Assembly: GCA_025998475.1 (NCBI GenBank)
Contig: BNVZ01000001.1
Coordinates: 1-44,567, forward strand
DNA: 44,567 nt
From: Endomicrobiia bacterium
Lineage (GTDB): Bacteria > Elusimicrobiota > Endomicrobiia > Endomicrobiales > Endomicrobiaceae
Direction: 5' to 3'
Part shown: one piece after another, positions 16,988 to 25,276 of the stretch
Position numbering within the stretch: position 1 is the stretch's first letter
Layout of the letters: the number at the start of each line of letters is the position of its first letter
The notes under the pieces: generated by a model
Database searches by the model: none
What the model saw: the letters and a program-made list of their open reading frames with translations, nothing else
What the model was told of the DNA's origin: nothing
Position numbers and translations under genes: made by a program

Positions 16988-17722
16988 TTAGTCCTCATTA
17001 ATAAGCTCTTTCATATCTCTAACCGCTGTCTCAAGACCTGTAAATATTGCTTTTGCTATAATTGAAAAACCTATATTAAACTCGTTCATGCACGGAATTT
17101 TACAAATTTGTCCGGCATTTGTATAGTCCAGTCCGTGACCTGCATTTAATAAAAGACCTTTTTTTACAACCTCGTTTGAGGTTTTTGAAATTCTTTCTAC
17201 TTCTGCTTTAAATTCAACAGAATTAGCCCCATTTTCTTTAAAAAACTTTGCATACTTTCCTGTATGAAGCTCTACGGCATCTGCTCCTATCTCGCTGCAA
17301 GATAACACCTGGTTTATATCAGCGTCAATAAACATACTTACAACAATCCCTGCTTTTTTAAGTCTTGCAACAATATTAGCAAGACGTTCTTTACTAGCTC
17401 TGACATCAAGCCCACCTTCTGTGGTAAGTTCCTGTCTTTTTTCTGGAACCATACAAACAAAATCAGGTTTCACATCTATAGCAATTTTAACAATCTCTTC
17501 ACTTGCCGACATTTCAAGATTTAATTTAGTTTTGATAGATTTTCTTAAACCGTAAACATCAGAATCCTGAACATGTCTTCTATCTTCTCTTAAATGTATA
17601 GTTATTCCATCCGCTCCTGCTTTTTCGCATACTGCAGCAGCTTCAATTAATGACGGAAAGCCTTCTTTTCTTGCTTGTCTTATGGTTGCTACGTGATCTA
17701 TATTTACACCAAGTTTTATCAT
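16988..17722 (-). CDS. pdxJ: Pyridoxine 5'-phosphate synthase
   Basis: 244 residues, TIM barrel. It condenses deoxyxylulose phosphate and aminoacetone phosphate to pyridoxine phosphate. Signature segments: N-terminal GVNIDHVATIRQAR, GITIHLREDRRHVQD, CMVPEKRQELTTEGGLDV and the C-terminal FNIGFSIIAKAIFTGLE. AAGGAGATAAGC lies before the ATG. It sits between glmM and glmS; PLP is needed by dapL and other enzymes, but the gene order may just reflect operon packing. Confidence 0.96.
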   Translation of the reverse strand: MIKLGVNIDHVATIRQARKEGFPSLIEAAAVCEKAGADGITIHLREDRRHVQDSDVYGLRKSIKTKLNLEMSASEEIVKIAIDVKPDFVCMVPEKRQELTTEGGLDVRASKERLANIVARLKKAGIVVSMFIDADINQVLSCSEIGADAVELHTGKYAKFFKENGANSVEFKAEVERISKTSNEVVKKGLLLNAGHGLDYTNAGQICKIPCMNEFNIGFSIIAKAIFTGLETAVRDMKELINED

Positions 17723-17756
17723 TTTGCTTATCTCCTTTTACTCATCTATACAAGAA

Positions 17757-17836
17757 ATTAAAAAAGTGCTCCGTCAGCCCGCTTCGGTTTTGCTATTTTT
17801 TTAGCAAACGCAGCCTAGTACAGAAGTTAGTTGGCT
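17757..17836. repeat. Repeat family B, partial copy between glmM and pdxJ
   Basis: Ends with ACAGAAGTTAGTTGGCT, the inverted form of the family terminus AGCCAACTAACTTCTGT. It includes the hairpin TTTGCTA-AAAAAA-TAGCAAA-like stretch near 17790-17808. It interrupts an otherwise tight gene cluster. Confidence 0.55.
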
Positions 17837-17866
17837 ATCTAGCAGTGCAATAACAACGACCAAAAA

Positions 17867-19210
17867 TCATTTAATAGAATCTATTTCTTTTTCAACACTG
17901 TCTGTTATATCCTCAGCTATCATTTTAATTTTTTTTGCATCTTTACCTTCAATCATAACTCTCAAAAGATTTTCGGTACACGAATACCTTACAAGCACTC
18001 GTCCGCCTGCTCCTAGCAGCTTATTATAATATTTAATAAGTTTATACGATTTCAAAAGTTTTTTGACAGGCATTTTTACTGAAACTTTTTTATTTACTAA
18101 AACCTGCGGAGATTTTTCAATTACGTTCATAAATTCCGACATAGTTTTATTTGTATCGTATAACGCTGAAAGAAGCATAATAGCACTTAACATTCCGTCA
18201 CCTGTAGTTGAAATATCTTTAAATATAAAATGTCCTGACTGTTCCCCCCCTAGTGATGATTTATATTTTTTTATATCTTCCATAACATATCTGTCGCCAA
18301 CTTTTGAAGATACTACTTTTATTTTCTCACGTTTCATAAACTGTAAAAGACCGATATTTGCCATTACGGTAGTAACTAAAACATTATTCTTAAGTTTCTT
18401 TTTACCTTTTAGCCAAACTGCCATTGAAGCAAGAAAATAATCGCCATCTCTTACAATGCCGTTTTCATCAATACACATTAACCTATCGGCATCGCCGTCA
18501 AAAGTAAACCCGCAAAAAGCTTTAAATTCTTTGACTTTATTTGCAGCATATTCAGGATACAGCGCACCACAATTTAAATTTATATTTTTACCGTTAGGCT
18601 TAATATTAAAAGCAACCACTCTTGCCCCAAGTTTTTTAAAAATATAAGGTGCAGATTTATAAGACGCTCCGTTAGCACAATCTACTACTATTGTTTTTCC
18701 TTTAAGATCAACCACTCCAGAAAAATTTTTAACAATAAAATTTTCATAAAGTTTTAAAAGGCCAGAATCTTCTTTTGCAAATATTTTTTTAATCTCAACA
18801 ACTGTTTTAGCATTAAGATATTTATTTATCTGTCTTTCAATTTTCTCTTCTATTGAATCAGAAAGTTTAAACCCTCTTGAATTGAAAATTTTAATTCCAT
18901 TATCAATGTAAGGATTGTGGCTTGCAGATATAACTATTGCAGCCGAATATTCGCCGCTTCTTGCTAACAAAGAGGCTGCAGGTGTTGGCATAACGCCTCC
19001 AAAAACAGAAACTACACCAACGCTAGCAATACCTTTTGCCAGTTCTTTTTGTATTCTTTTTCCAGATTCTCTTGTATCGCGTACAATGAGGATACGTTTT
19101 TTGCTCTTTAGAATTTCAGCTATAGATCTGCCAATGATTTCTAAAGTTCGATTATCAAAAGGAAATACCGAAGCATCGCCTCTTATACCATCTGTCCCAA
19201 ATAGTTTCAT
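17867..19210 (-). CDS. glmM: Phosphoglucosamine mutase
   Basis: 447 residues, the usual length. It converts glucosamine-6-phosphate to glucosamine-1-phosphate. The phosphoserine loop is ISASHNPYIDNGIKIF (Ser about 98), the metal loop DGDADRL, and the sugar loop GGEQSGH. The C-terminal phosphate-binding loop reads RYSCTENLLRVM where the family has R-x-SGTE, a Gly-to-Cys change. It lies downstream of cdaA and a tiny cdaR-like frame, the classical cdaA-cdaR-glmM order; in Firmicutes GlmM binds CdaA and restrains c-di-AMP synthesis. Confidence 0.95.
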   Translation of the reverse strand: MKLFGTDGIRGDASVFPFDNRTLEIIGRSIAEILKSKKRILIVRDTRESGKRIQKELAKGIASVGVVSVFGGVMPTPAASLLARSGEYSAAIVISASHNPYIDNGIKIFNSRGFKLSDSIEEKIERQINKYLNAKTVVEIKKIFAKEDSGLLKLYENFIVKNFSGVVDLKGKTIVVDCANGASYKSAPYIFKKLGARVVAFNIKPNGKNINLNCGALYPEYAANKVKEFKAFCGFTFDGDADRLMCIDENGIVRDGDYFLASMAVWLKGKKKLKNNVLVTTVMANIGLLQFMKREKIKVVSSKVGDRYVMEDIKKYKSSLGGEQSGHFIFKDISTTGDGMLSAIMLLSALYDTNKTMSEFMNVIEKSPQVLVNKKVSVKMPVKKLLKSYKLIKYYNKLLGAGGRVLVRYSCTENLLRVMIEGKDAKKIKMIAEDITDSVEKEIDSIK

Positions 19211-19219
19211 TTACATGTA

Positions 19220-19315
19220 TCACGCATACATATACAACCGGACAAGAATAGCAAGCACTAGGGCAAGAAGTTTAAGCTGCCAATCTTTTTTTATTCTGCT
19301 ATATAATTTCCTCAT
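19220..19315 (-). CDS. Micro-ORF resembling the membrane anchor of CdaR/YbbR
   Basis: 31 codons: MRKLYSRIKKDWQLKLLALV followed by LAILVRLYMYA. The pattern of a basic start, W-x-LKLLAL and one hydrophobic helix ending in Tyr-rich residues is that of the N-terminus of YbbR-domain CdaR. It overlaps the cdaA stop (ATGA) and stands exactly where cdaR sits in cdaA-cdaR-glmM operons. All extracytoplasmic YbbR domains are missing, so it is either a truncated remnant or a retained single-helix regulator of CdaA. Confidence 0.5.
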   Translation of the reverse strand: MRKLYSRIKKDWQLKLLALVLAILVRLYMYA

Positions 19316-20082
19316 TTTGATGTCAAAACCTCACCTTTTGAATTAATTATTTCTTTAAGCTCTGAGGCCGATTTATTACTGTGTAAATTTCCTTCATATG
19401 CAATAGATATACGCCCTGTTTCTTCAGAGACAACTACTATTATCGCATCTGTTACTTCGCTTAAACCAAGAGCGGCTCTGTGTCTTGTTCCGAATATCTT
19501 TACATTTGTATTATGACTTAACGGAAGCAAACAACCTGCCGCCGAAACCTTACCATTAAATATTATCACTGCTCCGTCATGCAAAGGAGCCGATTTATTT
19601 TTAAAAATTGAAAGCAATAATTCTTTCGAAATATCAGCGTTTAAAGATACTCCGGTTTCTGTATAATTTTTTAAACCTATCTCATTTTCTATAGCTATAA
19701 GTCCGCCCATCATAGACGCGCTTAAATCTTCTGCAGTTTCAACAATGTCTGCAACGTAAGAATCTTGTGTTTGAGATTTTGAATTCCAAAGTCGTCCGCC
19801 AACTTGAGCAAAAACATTACGAATTTCAGTCTGAAATATAACCGCAAATATAATAGCTGCCGCAAGCCAAAACTTCTCTAAAAGCCATGATAAAGCTTTA
19901 AGATGTAAAACATTACGGGCTACTACTGTAAGCCCTAATACAAATAGTATACCAACAACAACTTGTATTGCCCTTGTTCCTTTTATAACAAGAATAAGTC
20001 TATAAAATATTACCGTCAGTACAAGTATATCTAAAACATTTACTATGTACGGCCCGTAAATATGCAGCATTGTTCCCATCAT
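19312..20082 (-). CDS. cdaA: Diadenylate cyclase CdaA
   Basis: 256 residues. Three N-terminal membrane helices (about 14-32, 40-56, 68-84) precede a cytoplasmic DAC domain that makes c-di-AMP from two ATP. The catalytic DGA (D169-A171, in PLHDGAVI) and RHRAA (200-204, in GTRHRAALG) motifs are intact. It overlaps folP by four bases and precedes the cdaR-like micro-frame and glmM. c-di-AMP usually controls potassium, osmolytes and wall stress; no phosphodiesterase or riboswitch is seen in this window. Confidence 0.95.
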   Translation of the reverse strand: MMGTMLHIYGPYIVNVLDILVLTVIFYRLILVIKGTRAIQVVVGILFVLGLTVVARNVLHLKALSWLLEKFWLAAAIIFAVIFQTEIRNVFAQVGGRLWNSKSQTQDSYVADIVETAEDLSASMMGGLIAIENEIGLKNYTETGVSLNADISKELLLSIFKNKSAPLHDGAVIIFNGKVSAAGCLLPLSHNTNVKIFGTRHRAALGLSEVTDAIIVVVSEETGRISIAYEGNLHSNKSASELKEIINSKGEVLTSK

Positions 20083-21245
20083 ACGCCTCTAAAAGTTTCA
20101 ATTATTTTTAAAACATTTATTGTTTCCTTTACATCATGCACCCTTATAATATCTGCCCCGCAAAGGACAGTAAGAAAATTCGCAACAATAAATGCTGTTT
20201 TATCTTCGCCAGCAAGAGTTCTTACGAATCTTTTTCTAGATACCGCACCTACAACAGTCCCGAGCGTTGAAAAAACATCCATATTTTTTACTAACTCAAG
20301 ATTATGTTTTACAGTCTTTCCAAAACCATGTCCAGGGTCAACTGCAATACGCTCTTTTTCTATGCCAAAATCCATTGTATATTTTTTACGTTCCGCTAAA
20401 AATTCATATACTTCAGAGGTACAATTTTTATATTCAGGACTTTCCTGCATATTTTTAGGTATTCCTTTCATATGCATAAGTATCACGCCTGCCTTTGTAT
20501 CCGCTATAAGCTTTGCAAGTTTTTCTTTACCTTTTCTTAAAGCAAAAATATCGTTTACTATATCAGCGCCTTCTAAAAGAGCAGCTTTTGCAGTTTCGTA
20601 TTTATAAGTATCAACTGAAATCGGAATTTTCACATTTTTTCTTATTTTCTTAAGAGTGGGAATAAGTCTATTTATCTCTGTTTTTGCATCTATGAGTTTA
20701 ACACCTGGCCTTGATGACTCCGCTCCTATGTCTATTATTTGCGCGCCAAGTCTTTCAAACTCAATTACTTGTGCGCAAGCTTTATCAGAATCTGTAAGCC
20801 CGTCTCCCGAAAAAGAGTTTGGATCCATATTTACAATACCCATCACAACGGGATTTGATAAATCGAGCGACTTTTGTCTATATTTAAAAATTTTCTTTTT
20901 GTTTATTATTTCCTCTAGTTTCAAAGCTACTTCTTTCAACCCAAACGGCTGCAAACGAAATTTGACTATTAACCTCTCAACCTGACTTAAATTTGCAAAA
21001 AGGACCAAATCAGAAACACCTTGTTTAAATCTGCTTATATTTTCATTTATTGCTGCATCCGCGCCAACGGAAATAGCTTCCTGCTTTAAAATATTTGCAG
21101 CTCTATTATCTATACCCTCAACAACTACAGCGTTCAAAAGACTTTTTTTGGCAAGAAGAGTGCATGCAAAAGAACTACAACCTACGTTTTTGATAAGTTT
21201 TAAAGCGTCGTTGAAGTTATTAATTACTGCTTTTCTTATAATCAT
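20079..21245 (-). CDS. folP: Dihydropteroate synthase with N-terminal extension
   Basis: 388 residues versus about 270-290 usually. Residues 1-130 form an extra domain; the TIM-barrel DHPS core follows. The pterin/pABA loop reads MGIVNMDPNSFSGDG (135-149) instead of the common NVTPDSFSDGG, but the GAQIIDIGAESSRPG, DTYKYETAKAA and VDPGHGFGKT segments are in place (GHGFGK for GIGFGK). The enzyme joins pABA to hydroxymethyl-dihydropterin diphosphate. It follows folE by about 50 bp, so two folate steps are adjacent. Confidence 0.9.
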   Translation of the reverse strand: MIIRKAVINNFNDALKLIKNVGCSSFACTLLAKKSLLNAVVVEGIDNRAANILKQEAISVGADAAINENISRFKQGVSDLVLFANLSQVERLIVKFRLQPFGLKEVALKLEEIINKKKIFKYRQKSLDLSNPVVMGIVNMDPNSFSGDGLTDSDKACAQVIEFERLGAQIIDIGAESSRPGVKLIDAKTEINRLIPTLKKIRKNVKIPISVDTYKYETAKAALLEGADIVNDIFALRKGKEKLAKLIADTKAGVILMHMKGIPKNMQESPEYKNCTSEVYEFLAERKKYTMDFGIEKERIAVDPGHGFGKTVKHNLELVKNMDVFSTLGTVVGAVSRKRFVRTLAGEDKTAFIVANFLTVLCGADIIRVHDVKETINVLKIIETFRGV

Positions 21246-21296
21246 TTATTACCTATTTATATTGTCGACTCGCATAATTAACAACAACAAACAAAT

Positions 21297-21875
21297 CTAC
21301 AACCCTTTAAGTAAAAACATAACTTCAGCTCTAGTTCTTGCATCTTTTAAAAATATACCGCGCATGGCGGAAGTAATCATTTTTGATCCCGGTTTTTTAA
21401 CTCCGCACATTGTCATACATAAATGTTCAGCTTCAACAACAACCATAACCCCATGAGGCTCTATAGACTGCATCACGGTATCTGCAACCTGCTTTGTAAG
21501 TCTTTCTTGAAGCTGAAGTCTGTTTGCAAAAACTTCAACAAGTCTTACGAGTTTTGATACGCCTATTATCTTATCTTTCTGAGGAATATACGCCACATGA
21601 GTTTTTCCCAAAAAAGGAAGCAGATGATGTTCGCATAAAGAATAAAAAGACACATCTTTAACCAAAATTATTTCTTCGTGATCTTCTATTGTATAATGAG
21701 CGGAAATAAGTTTCAAAGGATCAACGGCATTTCCTGATAACGCCTCTTTATAAAACTTTGCCACTCTTGCTGGTGTACGTTGAATACCCTCTCTATTTAG
21801 ATCTTCACCAAAAGATTCAAGCAAAAGTTCTATAGCCCGTTGAGCTTTTTTTTCATCAAAATTGAATGTTTTCAC
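21297..21875 (-). CDS. folE: GTP cyclohydrolase I
   Basis: 192 residues, homodecameric zinc enzyme opening the folate pathway. SLCEHHLLPFLGKTHVAYIP contains the zinc Cys and the catalytic His residues; a second zinc Cys lies in LCMTMCGVKKPGS. QLQERLTKQ is the family segment for GTP binding. The start overlaps the ftsH 3' end by 20 bases. The start codon is the first ATG of the frame and gives a normal N-terminus. Confidence 0.96.
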   Translation of the reverse strand: MKTFNFDEKKAQRAIELLLESFGEDLNREGIQRTPARVAKFYKEALSGNAVDPLKLISAHYTIEDHEEIILVKDVSFYSLCEHHLLPFLGKTHVAYIPQKDKIIGVSKLVRLVEVFANRLQLQERLTKQVADTVMQSIEPHGVMVVVEAEHLCMTMCGVKKPGSKMITSAMRGIFLKDARTRAEVMFLLKGL

Positions 21876-23769
21876 TTAGTACTTTCCCGCCTACAATTTG
21901 TTTTTTTACAACTTCTTTCTCTTTGACAATCTCTTTTTTATCCTCAGTTGCTGCAGAAGGTTTTTCAGATAAAGGAATTAAATCTTCACCTTTTGTAATC
22001 TTATCCAAATCCTCACCGTTTAAATTTTCTCTTTCCAAAAGATAATCGACAATTTTATTTAAAACAGCCAAATTATCTTTAAGAAGTCCAAAAGCTTTAT
22101 TTTTCGCGCCGCATATAATACTCTTAATTTCTTCATCAATAATTTCTGAAGTTTTTTCAGAATATCCTACATCTTTTGATGAAATATAATCTTCATAAGG
22201 TCTTTGCAAAGCAATAGGTCCTAATTTATCACTCATACCAAGTTCTGTAACCATCCTGGTTGCAATTTTTGTTGCTTTAGAAATATCGCTCTCGGCACCA
22301 GTTGTAAGCTCCGAAAATACAAGCTCTTCAGCGGCACGTCCACCAAGTGAAACTGCAATTTTGTCTAAAAGTTCGGTTTTTGAGTATGAATGCTTATCTT
22401 CAGGCAGCTGTACCATATATCCTAAAGCATGTCCACGTGGAAGTATAGTAATTTTATGCACAGGATCTGTCGTTAAAGGTAATAATTTTGCAACAAGTGC
22501 ATGACCTGCCTCGTGATAAGCAGTAGTTTTCTTTTCCTTGTCAGACATTAAGAGCGACTTTCTTTGGGGCCCTGAAATAATTCTCTCTATCGATTCTTCC
22601 ATGTTTTTCATATTTACAGTTTGTTGATTATTTCTTGCAGCAAGCAAAGCCGCTTCATTTACAAGACTTGCAAGGTCCGCACCAACAAATCCTGGAGTTC
22701 TCTTAGCTATAACGTCTAAACCCACATCGCCATCAAGCTTTATTTTTCTTACATGCACACCAAGAATTTCTTCCCTGTCTTTCAAAGTAGGACGTGGAAC
22801 AACAACTTGTCTGTCAAATCTTCCAGGTCTTAAAAGAGCAGAATCTAACACATCTGGTCTATTTGTAGCAGCAATCAAAATTACACCTTCTTTGGTATCA
22901 AAACCATCCATTTCAACAAGAAGTTGATTTAATGTCTGTTCTCTTTCGTCATGCCCTCCACTAGCACCCGCAAATCTATGTTTTCCTACAGCGTCTATTT
23001 CATCTATAAACAACAAGCATGGCGCAGATTTTCTACCTTGTTCAAATAAATCTCTTACTCTTGAAGCGCCTACTCCAACAAACATCTCAACAAATTCCGA
23101 ACCGCTTGAAGAAAAAAACGGAACATTCGCTTCTCCCGCTATGGCTTTTGCAAGTAAAGTTTTACCTGTTCCCGGAGGTCCAACAAGTAAAACACCTTTA
23201 GGAATTTTCCCGCCAAGTTTTTGAAATTTTGCAGGATCTTTTAAAAATTCTATTATCTCTTCAAGTTCTTCTTTTGCTTCATTACAACCCGCGACATCCC
23301 TAAAAGTAACTTTTTTTGCCGCGTTGTTTCCGGCAAGTTTTGCTTTTGTTCTACCAAAGGACATGGCTTGCTTGTTTCCGCCAGCCGTACTACGCATCAT
23401 CCAAAACCAAAATAACATCATAAGAATTACAGGTCCCAAGTGTAAGAGCAAAAGTGCAAGCCATCCACTTTCTTTAGCAGACGAAAACTCTAAAATCTTA
23501 TGATCTTCCATATCTTTTATAAGGTTAGGATCATTCATCGGAGCAGTTTTAAAATTTTTCAAAGCACCATCTATATCTTTAAACTTTCCCTTGATTGAAT
23601 CTTGAGCAACCAAAACTTTTGATATTCTTCCATCTTTTATATGTTGTTTAAACTGTGAATATTTAAGTTCTACATCCTGTTGTTTCTGTTTTGCGGGATT
23701 TACAAGCACAGAAATAATAATAAAAAGTGTTATCCAAAAAAATACAATCCATAGCCTTTTCTTATTCAT
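21856..23769 (-). CDS. ftsH: ATP-dependent zinc metalloprotease FtsH
   Basis: 637 residues from the chosen ATG. Membrane helix 1 (about 5-22, [15 protein letters not shown]), a periplasmic loop, helix 2 (about 105-125), then AAA+: Walker A GPPGTGKT, Walker [12 protein letters not shown], the second-region [17 protein letters not shown], and the protease zinc site HEAGH. It degrades membrane and regulatory proteins. A frame 13 codons longer exists, but MNKKRLW follows GGAGTCTACTCA and overlaps the hpt stop (ATGA), so that start is preferred. The C-terminus is a charged Glu/Lys tail. Confidence 0.96.
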   Translation of the reverse strand: MNKKRLWIVFFWITLFIIISVLVNPAKQKQQDVELKYSQFKQHIKDGRISKVLVAQDSIKGKFKDIDGALKNFKTAPMNDPNLIKDMEDHKILEFSSAKESGWLALLLLHLGPVILMMLFWFWMMRSTAGGNKQAMSFGRTKAKLAGNNAAKKVTFRDVAGCNEAKEELEEIIEFLKDPAKFQKLGGKIPKGVLLVGPPGTGKTLLAKAIAGEANVPFFSSSGSEFVEMFVGVGASRVRDLFEQGRKSAPCLLFIDEIDAVGKHRFAGASGGHDEREQTLNQLLVEMDGFDTKEGVILIAATNRPDVLDSALLRPGRFDRQVVVPRPTLKDREEILGVHVRKIKLDGDVGLDVIAKRTPGFVGADLASLVNEAALLAARNNQQTVNMKNMEESIERIISGPQRKSLLMSDKEKKTTAYHEAGHALVAKLLPLTTDPVHKITILPRGHALGYMVQLPEDKHSYSKTELLDKIAVSLGGRAAEELVFSELTTGAESDISKATKIATRMVTELGMSDKLGPIALQRPYEDYISSKDVGYSEKTSEIIDEEIKSIICGAKNKAFGLLKDNLAVLNKIVDYLLERENLNGEDLDKITKGEDLIPLSEKPSAATEDKKEIVKEKEVVKKQIVGGKVLSENIQF

Positions 23770-24308
23770 TGAGTAGACTCCTTTAATATTCCTATGTACG
23801 GCAAGCATCTAAAAAATCCGTTGTAATCTATACCATAACCCACAACAAAATCATTGCCAATTTCAAAACAACTATATTCAACATCTACTTCTGTTTTACG
23901 CGCGCATTTTTTATCAAGCAAAACACATGTTGTTATACTTTTAGGTTTTTTAAACGCGATTTCCCTTTTCAAAAAATCTAAAGTTGTACCGGTGTCTAGA
24001 ATATCCTCAATTATAATTATATCTTTACCAATAATATCCTCTTTAAACTCTGAGAGAATTTTCACTTTCCCTTGAGAATGCGTACCAACATAAGAACTGA
24101 GAGATATAAAATCAATCTTGCATTTTATATCCATTTTGCGAATAAGGTCTGCACTAAAAACAAAACTACCGTTTAAAACTGAAACAAGTAAAACTTCCTT
24201 ATCCTTAAAATCTTTTGATATCTGCAAAGCAATCTCAGAAACTCTCTTTTGTATTTCTTCTTCGGATAAAAGAACATCAACTACGTATTTCTCTTCAATA
24301 TTCAACAT
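23766..24308 (-). CDS. hpt: Hypoxanthine phosphoribosyltransferase
   Basis: 180 residues, purine salvage: hypoxanthine or guanine plus PRPP to IMP or GMP. The PRPP loop is IIIEDILDTGTTLDFL, and VLNGSFVFSADLIRK and the C-terminal DFVVGYGIDYNGFFRCLPYIG are the base- and metal-binding family segments. It sits in the very common tilS-hpt-ftsH order and overlaps both neighbours by a few bases. Confidence 0.95.
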   Translation of the reverse strand: MLNIEEKYVVDVLLSEEEIQKRVSEIALQISKDFKDKEVLLVSVLNGSFVFSADLIRKMDIKCKIDFISLSSYVGTHSQGKVKILSEFKEDIIGKDIIIIEDILDTGTTLDFLKREIAFKKPKSITTCVLLDKKCARKTEVDVEYSCFEIGNDFVVGYGIDYNGFFRCLPYIGILKESTQ

Positions 24309-25276
24309 TTTTTACTCCTCGCAAAATAAGCTTTTTGTGACTTAATTTTAAAAATCCATTTGGAAGAAAGCCTATAAATAGACACATCTGATGATAAAAT
24401 CTTATGCATTATTAAGTTAATGTACGAATTATATTTTTTTTGAGGTAATATGCGCTTGAGTATTCTGAATCGGACAGCCTCATTGTACCGTAAAAACACT
24501 GCTAAATCAAGCAAGACTTGATTTCTTTGCACCTTCACACATTTCTTCAAAAACTTATCTAAAATAGTTTCTAAATAAGCATCTTCCCTCGTTTGTATGC
24601 AGCTTAAAGCAAAAATATGTTCAACTGCCATAGGATTTATTTTTTCACAAACAGGTATAAGTGAAAGTCTGATTTTATTTCTTGCATAAATTTTTAAAAA
24701 ATTGGATCTATCAGTACAAAACGGTAGCTTATGGTTTTTAATATATTCTTCAACCAATTTTCTTTTGACAGGAAGAATAGGGCGAATTATAGCAAGCTTC
24801 CCATTTATCTTTCTAATTTGGGGTATTCCGGCAAAATTTCCACTTCCTCTTAAAAGCCACATAAGCACTGTTTCAGCATTATCGTTTGCGTTGTGCGCAG
24901 TGGCAATTTTATTGCATTTGTATTTTTTTGCTATTTTTTCAAGCATTGAATATCTTAAATTTCTACCGGCAGTTTCAATAGAAACTGATTCTTTTTCGGA
25001 ATATTCTTTTACGTCAATAGTTTCAAAAATACAACCTACACCAAGTTTGTCTGATAAATCTTTGACAATTTTTGCTTCTTTTTCAGATTCTTTTCTTAAC
25101 TTATGATTAAAATTGACTACCAAAAGTTCAATACTTATTTTTTTTGCCAAACGCCAAAACAAATGCAGCATACATATAGAATCCTGACCACCAGACACAG
25201 CCAAAATAATTTTATCTTTTGATTTAACAAAACCATTTCGGGAAATGTTGTTATAAAAAATATCCCAAGCTTTCAT
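24302..25276 (-). CDS. tilS: tRNA(Ile)-lysidine synthetase
   Basis: 324 residues. It modifies C34 of the CAU-anticodon isoleucine tRNA so it reads AUA. The PP-loop is ILAVSGGQDSICMLHLF (about 24-40); ATAHNANDNAETVLMWLLRG is the second conserved block. The protein is of the short type, with only part of the C-terminal tRNA-binding domain. It overlaps hpt by 7 bases and mprF by 4. An AT-rich genome using AUA codons needs this enzyme. Confidence 0.94.
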   Translation of the reverse strand: MKAWDIFYNNISRNGFVKSKDKIILAVSGGQDSICMLHLFWRLAKKISIELLVVNFNHKLRKESEKEAKIVKDLSDKLGVGCIFETIDVKEYSEKESVSIETAGRNLRYSMLEKIAKKYKCNKIATAHNANDNAETVLMWLLRGSGNFAGIPQIRKINGKLAIIRPILPVKRKLVEEYIKNHKLPFCTDRSNFLKIYARNKIRLSLIPVCEKINPMAVEHIFALSCIQTREDAYLETILDKFLKKCVKVQRNQVLLDLAVFLRYNEAVRFRILKRILPQKKYNSYINLIMHKILSSDVSIYRLSSKWIFKIKSQKAYFARSKKC

